DNA of 64,000 nt from the NCBI RefSeq assembly GCF_003385515.1, contig NZ_QNVT01000032.1:1-64000 (forward strand), read 5' to 3'. Within the stretch, counting starts at the first letter, position 1. Each line of letters opens with the position of its first letter. Below are positions 33,199 through 42,311 of the stretch, piece after piece. Origin of the DNA: Chryseobacterium pennae. Its GTDB lineage: Bacteria; Bacteroidota; Bacteroidia; Flavobacteriales; Weeksellaceae. The notes under the pieces are model-generated. The model saw only the letters and a program-made list of their open reading frames with translations. It did not search any database and was not told the DNA's origin. A program made the position numbers and the translations under genes.

Positions 33199-33726
33199 AT
33201 GAGAAAATTAGTTTTATATATTTCTTCTTCACTCGATTGCTATATCGCTGGTCCCAATGATGATCTCAGTTTTCTCAGCCAAGTGCAAACAGAAGATGAA
33301 GACTATGGATACCATGACTTTACAGATACGACAGACACTGTAATTATGGGAAACAGAACCTACAACTGGATTCTTTCTCAGAACGTGGAATTCCCGCATC
33401 AGGATAAAACTTCCTATATCATCACAAGAAAAATACGGCAGTCTATTGGTAATCTCCACTTCTATACCGGAGACCTTAGCAAACTGGTTCGAACTCTTAA
33501 AAAGGAAGAAGGGAAATCTATTTTCTGTGATGGTGGTAGTTTTGTGGTCAATGAACTTTTAAAAGCCAAGCTTTTTGATGAATTAATAATTTCTGTAATC
33601 CCTGTCATTTTAGGGAAGGGAACAAAATTATTTAAGGATGAGATTCCCGGTCAGAATTTAGAGCTGCTCTCCAGTAAAAGATTTGACAGTGGACTTGTAC
33701 AGTTGCATTACAGGATAATGTATTAA
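33199..33726 (+). CDS. dihydrofolate reductase-like (RibD C-terminal) protein
   Basis: A 175-residue protein of the DHFR/RibD-C superfamily: RKLVLYISSSLDCYIAGPND (first strand and substrate loop), DTVIMGNRTYNWIL (NADPH-binding G(N/R)xTY helix), IFCDGGSFVVNELLKAKLFDEL (the 'GGs.v...L...lvDE' motif) and VIPVILGKGTKLF. Probably an NAD(P)H-dependent reductase; true dihydrofolate activity is unlikely for this branch. Last gene of the thioredoxin-DUF2938 operon, followed by a terminator. Confidence 0.85.
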   Translation: MRKLVLYISSSLDCYIAGPNDDLSFLSQVQTEDEDYGYHDFTDTTDTVIMGNRTYNWILSQNVEFPHQDKTSYIITRKIRQSIGNLHFYTGDLSKLVRTLKKEEGKSIFCDGGSFVVNELLKAKLFDELIISVIPVILGKGTKLFKDEIPGQNLELLSSKRFDSGLVQLHYRIMY

Positions 33727-33742
33727 TTTATATCTTTAAATC

Positions 33743-33775
33743 AAAGAGTCTGAATAAAAATCAGGCTCTTTTTTC
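33743..33775 (+). terminator. terminator of the thioredoxin-DUF2938-reductase operon
   Basis: AAAGAGTCTGA (33743-33753) pairs with TCAGGCTCTTT (33761-33771, one mismatch), 7-nt loop, then a T-run to 33774. It lies 17 nt after the stop codon. Confidence 0.8.
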
Positions 33776-33846
33776 ATATAACTTTTAACGACACAGATAT
33801 TCTTCTGTTTTTTCAACCATTTAACACTTGGTTTTAAACATTCATC

Positions 33847-34407
33847 TTAAATCCAGCCCACCTTTCTTCTCCAGACTGTATAATCTTCATCCCTGTTATC
33901 AATTTCCGGAATATTTTCCGGATCGGGAATTTGGTTAATTTCTTTTTCTGATAACGATGGCAGGTTCGCTTTCTTCCGTTCACTGTTCAGGTTTTCTTTA
34001 TCTTCCACAGGATAAGGAATTCCGTCGGTCATAAGCTGGGTTCCATATTTCTGAGGCCTGCTCTGGAAAACCTGAATCCGGTCATACAGATAGGCTTTAT
34101 TTTTTTTGGTAATATCATGACTGTTTTCCACCATCATTTTATAACATGCCTTCATAAACTCAGGTTCACCAATAGAATGCTGAATGATAAGCCAGGCAGC
34201 ATCGCTGGCTTTTACCCCTACCTTTGAAATCGTTGGATATCCTATATCACTGATTATTTCCCGGAGTCTTTTGGCATTGGTTTTATGAATGCGCTCCATC
34301 TCAGGATGATACCCTCCTGCGAGTTTTCCTTCCGCAGACAGCTTTTCTCTTATTTCAATGTCATGCCCTCCAAGGCGTATTAATTCTTTTCCAATCTTAG
34401 AAGTCAT
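33847..34407 (-). CDS. DUF6624 domain protein
   Basis: A 186-residue cytosolic protein with the DUF6624 phrases: HPEMERIHKTNAKRLREII, GYPTISKVGVKASDAAWLII, QHSIGEPEFMKACYKMM, KAYLYDRIQVFQSRPQKYGT and QLMTDG, ending with the 'Nl...R...gL.sl.e' region. The 'G.PT.s.vG..as.aAWLI.QH' block is the signature. Function unknown. It follows the GNAT gene on the same strand after 4 nt. Confidence 0.8.
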   Translation of the reverse strand: MTSKIGKELIRLGGHDIEIREKLSAEGKLAGGYHPEMERIHKTNAKRLREIISDIGYPTISKVGVKASDAAWLIIQHSIGEPEFMKACYKMMVENSHDITKKNKAYLYDRIQVFQSRPQKYGTQLMTDGIPYPVEDKENLNSERKKANLPSLSEKEINQIPDPENIPEIDNRDEDYTVWRRKVGWI

Positions 34408-34411
34408 TACA

Positions 34412-34837
34412 TTACAGTTTTTTCATCAGATATTTTGGAGATTCTGTATATCCTTGCCTGTCATAAAACCGGTGTGCCTGTTTTCTCTGGAAATTACAGT
34501 GCAGCTCTATCCTGTCACAATTGCGTTCTCTGGCTACTTTTTCGCAGTATTCTTCTAAAAATCTTCCAATTCCTGAACTCCGGTAATTTTCATCAACAGA
34601 GAAATAGCTTATTCTTGCAAAATCTCCCTTAAGAGCAATCTGCGGGATGACATGAATGGAGATGAACCCTACAACATTTCCTTCCTGATCTTCTGCAACG
34701 ATAAGATATTCATCAGGGTTTTCTAAAAGTTTTTTTATTTTTTGAGGTAAAAATTCACCGGTATTGGGATATCCTAACTGATCCAGCAGTTTTACAACTG
34801 TATTCAGATCTTCTTCAAGCATTGTTCTCAGATTCAT
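34412..34837 (-). CDS. GNAT family N-acetyltransferase
   Basis: A 141-residue single-domain acetyltransferase. ISYFSVDENYRSSGIGRFLE contains the catalytic-core strand and the acetyl-CoA loop RSSGIGRFL; RIELHCNFQRKQAHRFYDRQ GYTESPKYLMKKL (written in two parts) gives the 'HrFYer.Gy' closing motif. This is the aminoglycoside-6'-acetyltransferase-like/small-molecule type, but the substrate is unknown. It forms a two-gene operon with the DUF6624 gene. Confidence 0.85.
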   Translation of the reverse strand: MNLRTMLEEDLNTVVKLLDQLGYPNTGEFLPQKIKKLLENPDEYLIVAEDQEGNVVGFISIHVIPQIALKGDFARISYFSVDENYRSSGIGRFLEEYCEKVARERNCDRIELHCNFQRKQAHRFYDRQGYTESPKYLMKKL

Positions 34838-34924
34838 ATTGCGATTTTTAAAATGTATTTAGCATCTCTCTCAAAGTTACAAAAAAAGAAGCCGGTTGAT
34901 GAAAAACAATGAATATCTTATGAT

Positions 34925-35479
34925 TTACATGGTATTAAGAACAAACCTGACTCTTTGCTCTACTGTTACTCTGGGAATTTCAATAACATTATAACCATAC
35001 TCCCGGTAAATTTCATACATGCATTCAAAAGTATGTTCAGCCACTTCTTGAGTCTGTTTTCTTTCGGAATCATTTTCATAGATTTCCTTCCAGGGCGGGA
35101 GGATAAAGACATTTTTGTTATACTCCATTTCACGGGCTGTTATTTCCATCTGCCTAGGTACAGGAATCTCTTCCAGCCGGAGATAACCGATCGTGTCTAA
35201 TATTCCACGATCAAAAAAAACAGGTTGGATACCGGAGATTGGTATCATTTCGTTAAAAGTTTTTACAGAAGCATCAAACATCAGTCCGGCAAAAATCTCT
35301 TTATTGATCCACGGTAACCCGTCTCCATTAGATAGCAATTGTTCTTTGATAATTCTACGTCCTTCTTCGGGTGCCGTTGTAAATCCTAGACGGTTTAATT
35401 CGTTGATTAATGTGGTTTTTCCAGCTCCCGGACCTCCAGTAATAACATAGAGTTTTTTTGTAATATTATTATTTTTCAT
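34925..35479 (-). CDS. AAA family P-loop ATPase
   Basis: About 184 residues from ATG 35479 (MKNNNITKK). The Walker A motif is GGPGAGKTT in LYVITGGPGAGKTTLINEL; RLGFTTAPEEGRRIIKEQL follows, and PVFFDRGILDTIGYL carries the Walker-B-like Asp. This matches the AAA_28 / NadR-kinase-like family of small P-loop kinases or NTPases (substrate unknown). The ORF extends to 35551, but those 24 codons precede the conserved start. It stands alone between a GNAT gene and an HxlR regulator. Confidence 0.8.
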   Translation of the reverse strand: MKNNNITKKLYVITGGPGAGKTTLINELNRLGFTTAPEEGRRIIKEQLLSNGDGLPWINKEIFAGLMFDASVKTFNEMIPISGIQPVFFDRGILDTIGYLRLEEIPVPRQMEITAREMEYNKNVFILPPWKEIYENDSERKQTQEVAEHTFECMYEIYREYGYNVIEIPRVTVEQRVRFVLNTM

Positions 35480-35741
35480 TTTTAAATTTTGTGGGGTTGA
35501 ATCGTTAAAAATCAGAATTATTGACGGAATACAATCTGAAAAAGTATTCATCTAAGCACAGGGCATACCTTGAATAATGGATCAACGAAATCAGAAAAGA
35601 AATGTCTGGACAGACAATAAGTATAGAGAAGCGCAAGAGCTCTAGTAACAATAATTATATTTCTGAAAATGAATGTATCAGAAATCTTTACCAGTAAAGA
35701 TACTCTATTTTTAATTACGAAAATAAATAGGAAGAACTCAT

Positions 35742-36098
35742 TTATTCTTTGGGTGGAAAAGTAATGCCGGCATCCTGAATCAGATCAAAACCATAGCTCA
35801 TGATGGTTTCAATAACTGGAATTGCTTTTTTCCCTTTCTCAGTAAGACTGTATTCTACCTTCGGCGGAACAACGGGATATACTTCACGATGGATCATTTC
35901 TTTGCTTTCCAGCTCCCGAAGCTGGCTGGTCAGCATTTTGTCTGTGATATGGGGAATATCCTTTTTCAGTTCACTGAAGCGAAGCGGTTTCTCCTGTAAT
36001 CTCCACAAAATAGGCATTTTCCAGGTTCCACCGATATGGCTTAAGGCAAATTCAATAGGGGTATAATACAATCTTTTATCGTGGAAAAACTGAGGCAT
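35742..36098 (-). CDS. HxlR family winged-helix regulator
   Basis: A 118-residue regulator. IEFALSHIGGTWKMPILWRL is the HxlR signature (in most members C.....l.lIgGKW...il) without the N-terminal Cys that redox-sensing members use. RFSELKKDIPHITDKMLTSQ is the recognition helix and LRELESKEMIHREVYPVVPP with KVEYSLTEKGK the wing. It is divergent from an MFS exporter gene 103 nt away, the usual arrangement for a local repressor and its target. Confidence 0.88.
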   Translation of the reverse strand: MPQFFHDKRLYYTPIEFALSHIGGTWKMPILWRLQEKPLRFSELKKDIPHITDKMLTSQLRELESKEMIHREVYPVVPPKVEYSLTEKGKKAIPVIETIMSYGFDLIQDAGITFPPKE

Positions 36099-36132
36099 AA
36101 TTATTCTTTTATCGTTACCCTTTCAAAAAGGG

Positions 36133-36165
36133 AAGTATAGAACTAAAAAGTAAGTATATAGCTTT
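36133..36165. promoter_or_regulatory. possible HxlR binding region
   Basis: In the 103-nt divergent gap the word AAGTATA occurs twice (36133-36139 and 36152-36158), 19 nt apart, i.e. about two helical turns. The second lies inside an imperfect dyad AAAG...CTTT (36147-36165). Suggestive only. Confidence 0.25.
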
Positions 36166-36201
36166 CTGATAGTCTATTCTGCAAATTTGCACAAAAAAAT
36201 T

Positions 36202-37344
36202 ATGAAATCGAAAAGAAATCTTTATGTGCTTGCACTTGGTGTATTCGGAATTACTACAACTGAATTCGGAGTGATTGGAATATTACCGGAAATTACTTCT
36301 TCTTTCAATATTTCTATTGAAAAAGCAGGCTGGCTCCTGAGTGCTTTTGCATTGATCGTAGCTCTTTTTGGTCCGTTTATGCTGATGGCATTGTCATCAT
36401 TTAAAAGAAAAAGATTGTTGATTGCATCACTGTTTATTTTTGCTGCAGCCAATATTATTTCTGCTTATATCGGGAATTTTTATGGATTATTGGTTGTCAG
36501 AATGATTCCTGCATTTTTTCATCCGGTTTATTGGTCCATTGCGCTGTCTGTTGCTGAAAAGGCTTCTGCCTCCACCGACAAATCAAGGGCTGTAAGTATT
36601 ATTTTTTCCGGGCTTACTCTGGCTACTGTATTGGGAGTTCCTTTGGCTACTTTAATGTCTGATCTGTTTTCCTGGCAGTCTTCGTTTCTGCTTACGGCAT
36701 TTATTAATTTGGTGGCACTGGCAGGTGTTCAGCTTTTATTACCGGACATTGAAAAAGAGACAGAAGCTTCACTGATCTTCAATATTAATATTTTACGCAG
36801 TCGGTATTTATGGATTGGTTTATGTACAGCATTTTTTACCATTGCTGCTATGTATTCTACCTATGGATATATGGCAGATTTTCTGAAAAACATAACTCAG
36901 ATGAATGGAAAACAAATCAGTATTATGTTGTTTATGTTTGGAGTTGTCGGCATTTTCGGAAACAAAATTGCCGGAAAATATATGAGCCGGTTTCCGTTCC
37001 AGACTACTCTTATATTTCTGATTTTTTTGGCTGTCATTCACTTATTCATCTATTATTACGGAAATTCTTTTGTTCCTATGATCTGGATTATAGGATTCTG
37101 GGGACTGATCCATTCGGGAGGTTTTCTGATCAGTAATATCAATGTCACCTCTTCAGTTCCCGGGTCTTCTGAATTCATCAACAGTATTTTTACTTCCTGT
37201 GGAAATTTTGCAGTAACCGCCGGAACTTTATGGGGTGGATTCTGGATTGCTCATTTCGGCATTGAAAATATCATAGGATCAAGCATTATCACTATTATAT
37301 TAGCTGTAATTATGGTATTTATCAGGAAAATGCTCATGAAATAA
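36202..37344 (+). CDS. MFS transporter, DHA1 type
   Basis: About 380 residues from ATG 36202 (MKSKRNLYVLALG), preferred to a TTG at 36187. Twelve transmembrane segments. The start GVFGITTTEFGVIGILPEIT is typical of the AraJ/YdhP/PbuE branch of drug:H+ antiporters. The loop between TM2 and TM3 (LSSFKRKRLLIAS) carries the basic motif A remnant, and RMIPAFFHPVYWSIALSVAE the motif-B arginine. An efflux role with the divergent HxlR regulator is likely; substrate unknown. Confidence 0.88.
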   Translation: MKSKRNLYVLALGVFGITTTEFGVIGILPEITSSFNISIEKAGWLLSAFALIVALFGPFMLMALSSFKRKRLLIASLFIFAAANIISAYIGNFYGLLVVRMIPAFFHPVYWSIALSVAEKASASTDKSRAVSIIFSGLTLATVLGVPLATLMSDLFSWQSSFLLTAFINLVALAGVQLLLPDIEKETEASLIFNINILRSRYLWIGLCTAFFTIAAMYSTYGYMADFLKNITQMNGKQISIMLFMFGVVGIFGNKIAGKYMSRFPFQTTLIFLIFLAVIHLFIYYYGNSFVPMIWIIGFWGLIHSGGFLISNINVTSSVPGSSEFINSIFTSCGNFAVTAGTLWGGFWIAHFGIENIIGSSIITIILAVIMVFIRKMLMK

Positions 37345-37424
37345 TCTAAAACAGTATTAATAAAACAGATTGGAAGCAGGAAGAATGAAACGGAAGATTT
37401 AGTTTCCCACTTTTATTTTCAGCT

Positions 37425-38060
37425 TTAAAATCTGAGTGTATTCAGCTGGCTGAACTCTTCTTTATGGTAAATAGCTTCAATACTTCCGTTTTGCAGCAAT
37501 GCAATTTTATCACAGGTATGGAAAAGGGTTTCAATAATATGGGAACTGATCAGGACCACTTTATTTTCAGATTTTAACTGCCTGATAATATCATAAAGGG
37601 TATGAACGCCCTCAAAATCTACTCCGTTGAAGGGTTCATCCAGAATATTAATCGGCTTATTCAGCATCAGCATCCCGATGAGGGCCAATTTTTTCTTCAT
37701 TCCACTGGAATAGTATTGTACATATTTTTTCAGTGGAAGGTTGAATTTTTCAATGATTTCTCTTATTTCATCTACTTTTTTTGAAGAGAAATAAGACAGA
37801 TATTCCTCTCCTGTTATATAAGGATAAAAATAATTTTCCGTTTCAAGATAAGAGATCTGCTGCCGCTTTAAACGTTCATTTCTCCAGGTAATGCTCCCTG
37901 AAAATGACTGGCTTTGATATAAAGATTCAAATAATGTAGTCTTCCCTGCACCATTCTTTCCGAGAATTCCCAAAATACAGCCTTCTTCTATAGAAAGGTT
38001 CAGATCGTTTAAAACTTTCTGATTCTTAAATTCAACATTTACATTTTTAACTTCCAACAT
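37425..38060 (-). CDS. ABC transporter ATP-binding protein
   Basis: A 211-residue nucleotide-binding domain: Walker A GKNGAGKTT (34-42), ABC signature SSGMKKK (118-124) and Walker B INILDEP (137-143), H-loop His in VVLISSHII. Its gene overlaps the upstream membrane-protein gene by 14 nt, so the two make one transporter. The small NBD and single membrane partner resemble bacteriocin/antibiotic export or ABC-2 type systems. Direction and substrate unknown. Confidence 0.9.
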   Translation of the reverse strand: MLEVKNVNVEFKNQKVLNDLNLSIEEGCILGILGKNGAGKTTLFESLYQSQSFSGSITWRNERLKRQQISYLETENYFYPYITGEEYLSYFSSKKVDEIREIIEKFNLPLKKYVQYYSSGMKKKLALIGMLMLNKPINILDEPFNGVDFEGVHTLYDIIRQLKSENKVVLISSHIIETLFHTCDKIALLQNGSIEAIYHKEEFSQLNTLRF

Positions 38061-38958
38061 ATGTTTTGATATTTTGATTAGCCGCTTTTATACCTGATTT
38101 AAGCATGAACAGGGCCGGAATTATTGTCATACTACACAAAAAGTATTCTAAATAAACACCCATATTATAATCGCTGTCTTTATTTTTATGGTTATAATTT
38201 TTATATTTTCTGACCAGGCTCAGCAGAAGATAGAGGTTCATAAAGACAAGGTAATACACCACATATAGACTTTCATATGGATTTAAAATCAAAAAAGAAC
38301 AGTAAACCGGCAAAAGCAGTATATTGAAAAACAAAGTATTCTTTCTTATTTTTTCCTTCAACGTATATTGTTTAAAATACATTTCGAGCATTTCTTTACT
38401 CTCATGTGGCTGGTAAATAAAAGAAATAAAATCCAACGCGAAAACACCAGCAAAGATCAGAGTAAGTGGATGATAGGATGAAAGAATGATAATGATAAAT
38501 CCCAGTATTGCTCTCCAACTGTTTTTTCTCAGAAAGCTTTTCCATTCAAACAGAATGTTGGGAATAAAATTCCAGTTCAGGGACAGCCACTGTTTTGTTC
38601 TTGGAGGAATAAAGGCCAGTACAACAATCAGAAGATATAAAGCAACTCCTGTTTTTTCAATCTTATAATGGACATTTCCGAACAACAAGGCTGTATACAT
38701 CATACCTGTTTCCAGCAGGATAATCCATCGCCAGCTTTGTACAAAAACTTTCTTCAGAAAAGGAATATCCTTCCTTTCACTATGGAAAAGGGCTATGAGA
38801 ATAAAGAATATAACCGGATAGTATTCATTTTTGGGCAACCTTACTGCGATGAGCATCCCTAAAACAAGTAAAACAGGAATACTTACCTTGGGATTCAGGT
38901 TGAGGATTCTGAAACTCTGGATGAATCTGAATTTAAAATGGCTGATTAGTTTTTTCAA
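38047..38958 (-). CDS. membrane component of the ABC transporter
   Basis: A 303-residue integral membrane protein with six to eight hydrophobic segments (SIPVLLVLGMLIAV; YYPVIFFILIALF; VALYLLIVVLAFI; WRAILGFIIIILS; NILLLPVYCSFLIL; FMNLYLLLSLV; CSMTIIPALFML). No family motif I can name, but its overlap with the ATPase gene (14 nt) marks it as the permease subunit. The first 20 residues are basic (KKLISHFKFRFIQSFR), fitting an inside N-terminus. It starts 26 nt after the preceding gene. Confidence 0.75.
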   Translation of the reverse strand: MKKLISHFKFRFIQSFRILNLNPKVSIPVLLVLGMLIAVRLPKNEYYPVIFFILIALFHSERKDIPFLKKVFVQSWRWIILLETGMMYTALLFGNVHYKIEKTGVALYLLIVVLAFIPPRTKQWLSLNWNFIPNILFEWKSFLRKNSWRAILGFIIIILSSYHPLTLIFAGVFALDFISFIYQPHESKEMLEMYFKQYTLKEKIRKNTLFFNILLLPVYCSFLILNPYESLYVVYYLVFMNLYLLLSLVRKYKNYNHKNKDSDYNMGVYLEYFLCSMTIIPALFMLKSGIKAANQNIKTYVGS

Positions 38959-38984
38959 AGGATTCTGATGATATCTATAAAAGG

Positions 38985-40088
38985 TTATTGAACAGGTTTT
39001 ATCAAATACAGTTTGTTTTCAGTAGTTGTAAAAAGTTGGAAGTTCAGGTTTTTATCTGAAAAATACAAATAAGGTAAGTATTGTTTTTCCAGTTCGGCCT
39101 TAAGCTTCCGGATGTCTTCGCCTTTGGTATTATAAAATTTTTCGGTGGTAAAATTTTCATTAAAGGACATTGCTTTTTTAAATTTCAGAGTGTCTCCTTT
39201 TACTAAAAGTTGGCAATACAAATCCCCGTTCCAGCTTTTTGAAGTCGTGCTGATAGCTCCTCCTGATGCACTGCAGGTAGATTTATCCAATACTTTTCGT
39301 TGAAAATAGACAGGCATAATATTCGGAAAACGACCCGGATCCAGTTTTCTTTCTCCAAAAGGATCAGTTCCGAAAAGACTGTTGTTATATCCGGGATTTG
39401 TCATAGAATATTTTCCGGAAACTTTTCTGTCGATATACAGCTGATACCATTTTCCATTCATATAATATGTCACACGATCTGATCCGCTTTTTGATTCTCT
39501 TAAATAATCATCCGCATTTTCAGTAATATTCTGATATTCAGTATTCTGCTTTTCTCTGCTCCATTTCAGGTCTTCATTCTGAACGATCATTTGCTTTCGC
39601 ACTGTATCTCCATCTTTTATCCAGGTTCTGTAATATTTTTTGTCGTAATTCACAATAAAGTCACCAAACAGTAATTCGTTCCAGTTTTCACGGGTACTTT
39701 TATAGGTATAACGGTCTTTGATATTTCCATCTTTATCCAGTTTATAAAAATGATAATCCATATAAAAACGGGTACTTCCTACCGAACCATCTTCTTCTAC
39801 TTCTTTCCGGTTCCTGTCTTTCGGGATTTCGTTGGTTACAATAATGACGTTTCCTTCCGAACTTATAACATGTTGAATCCGTGTATAGCTTTTCCACATC
39901 AGGTTTATTTCATGATGCCCGAAACGAATGGATTTAGTACTGTCAATATACTGATAGTTTTTATATTTTTCCGGCAATTCTGAACGGTTCATCTTATTGA
40001 GAAGATAGACATCCAGACCACCAAAATTGTAAAATACAACACTAGCTAACAGAAGAACAGCTCCTATAATAAGGAATATTTTTTTCAT
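38985..40088 (-). CDS. membrane-anchored protein of unknown function upstream of the ABC genes
   Basis: About 367 residues from ATG 40088 (MKKIFLIIGAVLLLASVVFY). The N-terminal hydrophobic segment is an uncleaved anchor; the rest is periplasmic and strand-rich with many Tyr/Lys/Asp residues (YQYIDSTKSIRFGHHEINL; FKKAMSFNENFTTEKFYNT; PYLYFSDKNLNFQLFTT). No family recognised. The same strand and a 26-nt gap suggest an operon with the transporter genes. The frame extends to 40160, but the first 24 codons there lack a signal sequence. Confidence 0.65.
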   Translation of the reverse strand: MKKIFLIIGAVLLLASVVFYNFGGLDVYLLNKMNRSELPEKYKNYQYIDSTKSIRFGHHEINLMWKSYTRIQHVISSEGNVIIVTNEIPKDRNRKEVEEDGSVGSTRFYMDYHFYKLDKDGNIKDRYTYKSTRENWNELLFGDFIVNYDKKYYRTWIKDGDTVRKQMIVQNEDLKWSREKQNTEYQNITENADDYLRESKSGSDRVTYYMNGKWYQLYIDRKVSGKYSMTNPGYNNSLFGTDPFGERKLDPGRFPNIMPVYFQRKVLDKSTCSASGGAISTTSKSWNGDLYCQLLVKGDTLKFKKAMSFNENFTTEKFYNTKGEDIRKLKAELEKQYLPYLYFSDKNLNFQLFTTTENKLYLIKPVQ

Positions 40089-40310
40089 TTCAATGTATGA
40101 TTCTTTAAAGGTATTAATTCTTCCAGAATTAGAAAAAACATTTACCATATAACAAGGCAAGGGCCGATGATAATAGCAGACGTCTTGAATTTATGAAAAA
40201 ATAAAAGCACTGATCTGAAAGTTATAAAGAGTCTCAAAATATAATCAGAATACTATTTTTGCATTTGGGACCATTGAATACTCCCTTCCAGCTACTCTAT
40301 TAAAATACAA

Positions 40311-40342
40311 AACCCTCGCTATTGGCAAGGGTTTGTTTTTTA
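40311..40342 (-). terminator. terminator downstream of putP
   Basis: AACCCTCGC TATTG GCAAGGGTT (two arms with one mismatch), flanked by A/T runs on both sides so it may work in both directions. One of three related hairpins in this region (also 42065-42090 and 44918-44941). Confidence 0.7.
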
Positions 40343-40372
40343 TAGTCTGTTTCGGTTAAAACTACAGGCATC

Positions 40373-41869
40373 CTATTCCTGCATAATCTTTTTAACTTCT
40401 TCAAATTCATTTTCTATTGCTGCATCAGGCTTATAAGTTGCCAAGGATACGATAATATTGGTGAGTAAAGAAAGAATGAATCCCGGAATGATTTCATACC
40501 AGTCTTTCAACGGATGCTGAAGATAAACCCATGCCAGCACGGTGATTCCCCCTACCAACATTCCGGCAAGTCCACCCTGCCATGTTGTTTTCTTCCATAA
40601 AAGCGACAACAGGATCAATGGTCCGAATGCGGAACCAAACCCTGCCCATGCGTTTCCTACAAGGTTAAGGATACTGTCTTTTGGGTCTAATGATAAAAGA
40701 ACAGCAATTATGGCTACCAATAAAACTGAAAGTCTGCTGGCAATCAATAATTGCTTTGACGTTGCCTTTTTATTCAGGAAAGCTTTATAAATGTCCTCCG
40801 TTAATGAACTTGAAGTTACCAATAGCTGAGATGAAATGGTACTCATTACAGCTGCCAGAATTGCAGTCAGCAGGAATCCTGCAATAAACGGGTGGAATAA
40901 AATACGGGAGAAGTAAATGAAAATAGTTTCTGCCTCTGTTTTTGATCCGTCAAATTTCATCATGGTTTCCGTATCAAATTTCTGCAGATAAGCAATTCCT
41001 ACTAAACCAATAGCCAAAGCTCCGGCAACAGTAAAGATCATCCATGTAATCCCGATTCTTCTGGCTTTAACCAAATCTTTTGGTTTATCAATGGCCATAA
41101 AACGTACCAGAATATGGGGCTGTCCGCAATATCCTAATCCCCAAGCCAATAAAGATAAAATGCTTACTGTAGTAGTTCCCCTGAATAAGTCCAGATATTT
41201 GGGATCTTTAGCTTCAATCAGGGAAATTGTTTCTCCAACTCCTCCAATTTCTATGATGGCAACAATTGGCACAATCACCAGTGCCAGTACCATAATGGTT
41301 CCCTGCACAAAATCGGTAAGACTTACTGCCAGAAACCCACCTAAAAAGGTATATAATACAACCACTAAGCTGGTTAACAATAATCCTACGGTATAATTCA
41401 TTCCGAAAGCGGATTCAAAGAGTTTTCCACCGGATACCATTCCTGCTGAAGTGTAAAGAGTGAAAAATACAAGAATAAAGATAGAAGAAGTGATCTTCAG
41501 GAGATGGTTTTTGTTTTTAAACCTGTTTTCAAAAAACACAGGTAATGTAATTGCATTCTGGGCTACTTCGGTATAAATTCTAAGCCTTGGCGCTACAATA
41601 ATATAATTGAGAAATGCACCAAGTGTTAGCCCTATTGCAATCCATGAACTGGAAATACCGGAAAGGTACATAGCTCCCGGAACCCCCATCAGCAGCCAGC
41701 CACTCATATCTGCTGCTCCTGCAGAGAGTGCTGTAACAGCCGCCCCCATTTTTCTTCCTCCAATTAAAAATTCCTCTGAATTGTTTGTTGATTTTCTATA
41801 AGAATATATGCCTATACCTATCATCAATAATAGATACAACCCCACAGAAATCCCTTCGTATACTTGCAT
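40373..41869 (-). CDS. putP: sodium/proline symporter
   Basis: A 498-residue sodium:solute symporter of the SSS family, length as for E. coli PutP, with about 13 transmembrane segments. Markers are NSEEFLIGGRKMGAAVTALS (the loop after TM1), AGAADMSGWLLMGVPGAMYL in TM2, which holds the Na+-binding 'sGWLlmGlPG' segment of PutP, LAWGLGYCGQPHILVRFMAI, and TAILAAVMSTISSQLLVTSS with the 'MSTissqLl.ss' motif that contributes to ligand and Na+ binding. It imports proline with Na+. Single-gene transcript flanked by hairpins. Confidence 0.93.
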   Translation of the reverse strand: MQVYEGISVGLYLLLMIGIGIYSYRKSTNNSEEFLIGGRKMGAAVTALSAGAADMSGWLLMGVPGAMYLSGISSSWIAIGLTLGAFLNYIIVAPRLRIYTEVAQNAITLPVFFENRFKNKNHLLKITSSIFILVFFTLYTSAGMVSGGKLFESAFGMNYTVGLLLTSLVVVLYTFLGGFLAVSLTDFVQGTIMVLALVIVPIVAIIEIGGVGETISLIEAKDPKYLDLFRGTTTVSILSLLAWGLGYCGQPHILVRFMAIDKPKDLVKARRIGITWMIFTVAGALAIGLVGIAYLQKFDTETMMKFDGSKTEAETIFIYFSRILFHPFIAGFLLTAILAAVMSTISSQLLVTSSSLTEDIYKAFLNKKATSKQLLIASRLSVLLVAIIAVLLSLDPKDSILNLVGNAWAGFGSAFGPLILLSLLWKKTTWQGGLAGMLVGGITVLAWVYLQHPLKDWYEIIPGFILSLLTNIIVSLATYKPDAAIENEFEEVKKIMQE

Positions 41870-42064
41870 ATTATTTTTTTATGAAGCCGAATATAGCCAT
41901 TTTCTGAGAAATTAGAGGGCTATCACAAAACAACAATATTACACCGATACAGGAAAATAATGTAAATTTTTAATTAAAAATACAATATATTAAATCATTT
42001 TGCTAAATAAACAACCGGATATTTAAATTGATCTTAAGTTTTTTATTACTTATTTTCAGAACAC

Positions 42065-42090
42065 AAAACCCTCGTTACTACAAGGGTTTT
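42065..42090 (-). terminator. terminator between the aminopeptidase and putP genes
   Basis: AAAACCCT (42065-42072) pairs with AGGGTTTT (42083-42090), with a CG...CA apex. Related to 40311-40342 and 44918-44941. Confidence 0.65.
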
Positions 42091-42117
42091 CTTCTTATAT
42101 GTTTACAAACGTGGAGT

Positions 42118-42275
42118 TTAGTCCAAATAAAAAACTCCTATTTTTCAATCTTCAATAATAGGAAAACAGGGGCTCAGAATATGATCATTAAATTCGTCTA
42201 ATTTCCCTTTGGATAATCTGATGATAAAATAATGATTTCCGTAATCTCCTTATTTACATCCGTATAATACTTCAT
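42118..42275 (-). pseudogene. small decayed gene fragment
   Basis: Leftward from ATG 42275 the frame reads MKYYTDVNKEITEIIILSSD then YPKGN and a stop; shifted by one base the next frame reads GKLDEFNDHILSPCFPIIED, an opal codon where Trp is plausible, and KIGVFYLD to the stop at 42118. The residues flow as one protein tail broken by a frameshift and a nonsense codon. No family recognised. It occupies much of the 442-nt gap between the putP and aminopeptidase genes. Confidence 0.45.
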
Positions 42276-42311
42276 CATACAAACGGTTTACTCATTATGA
42301 TTACGGACATG

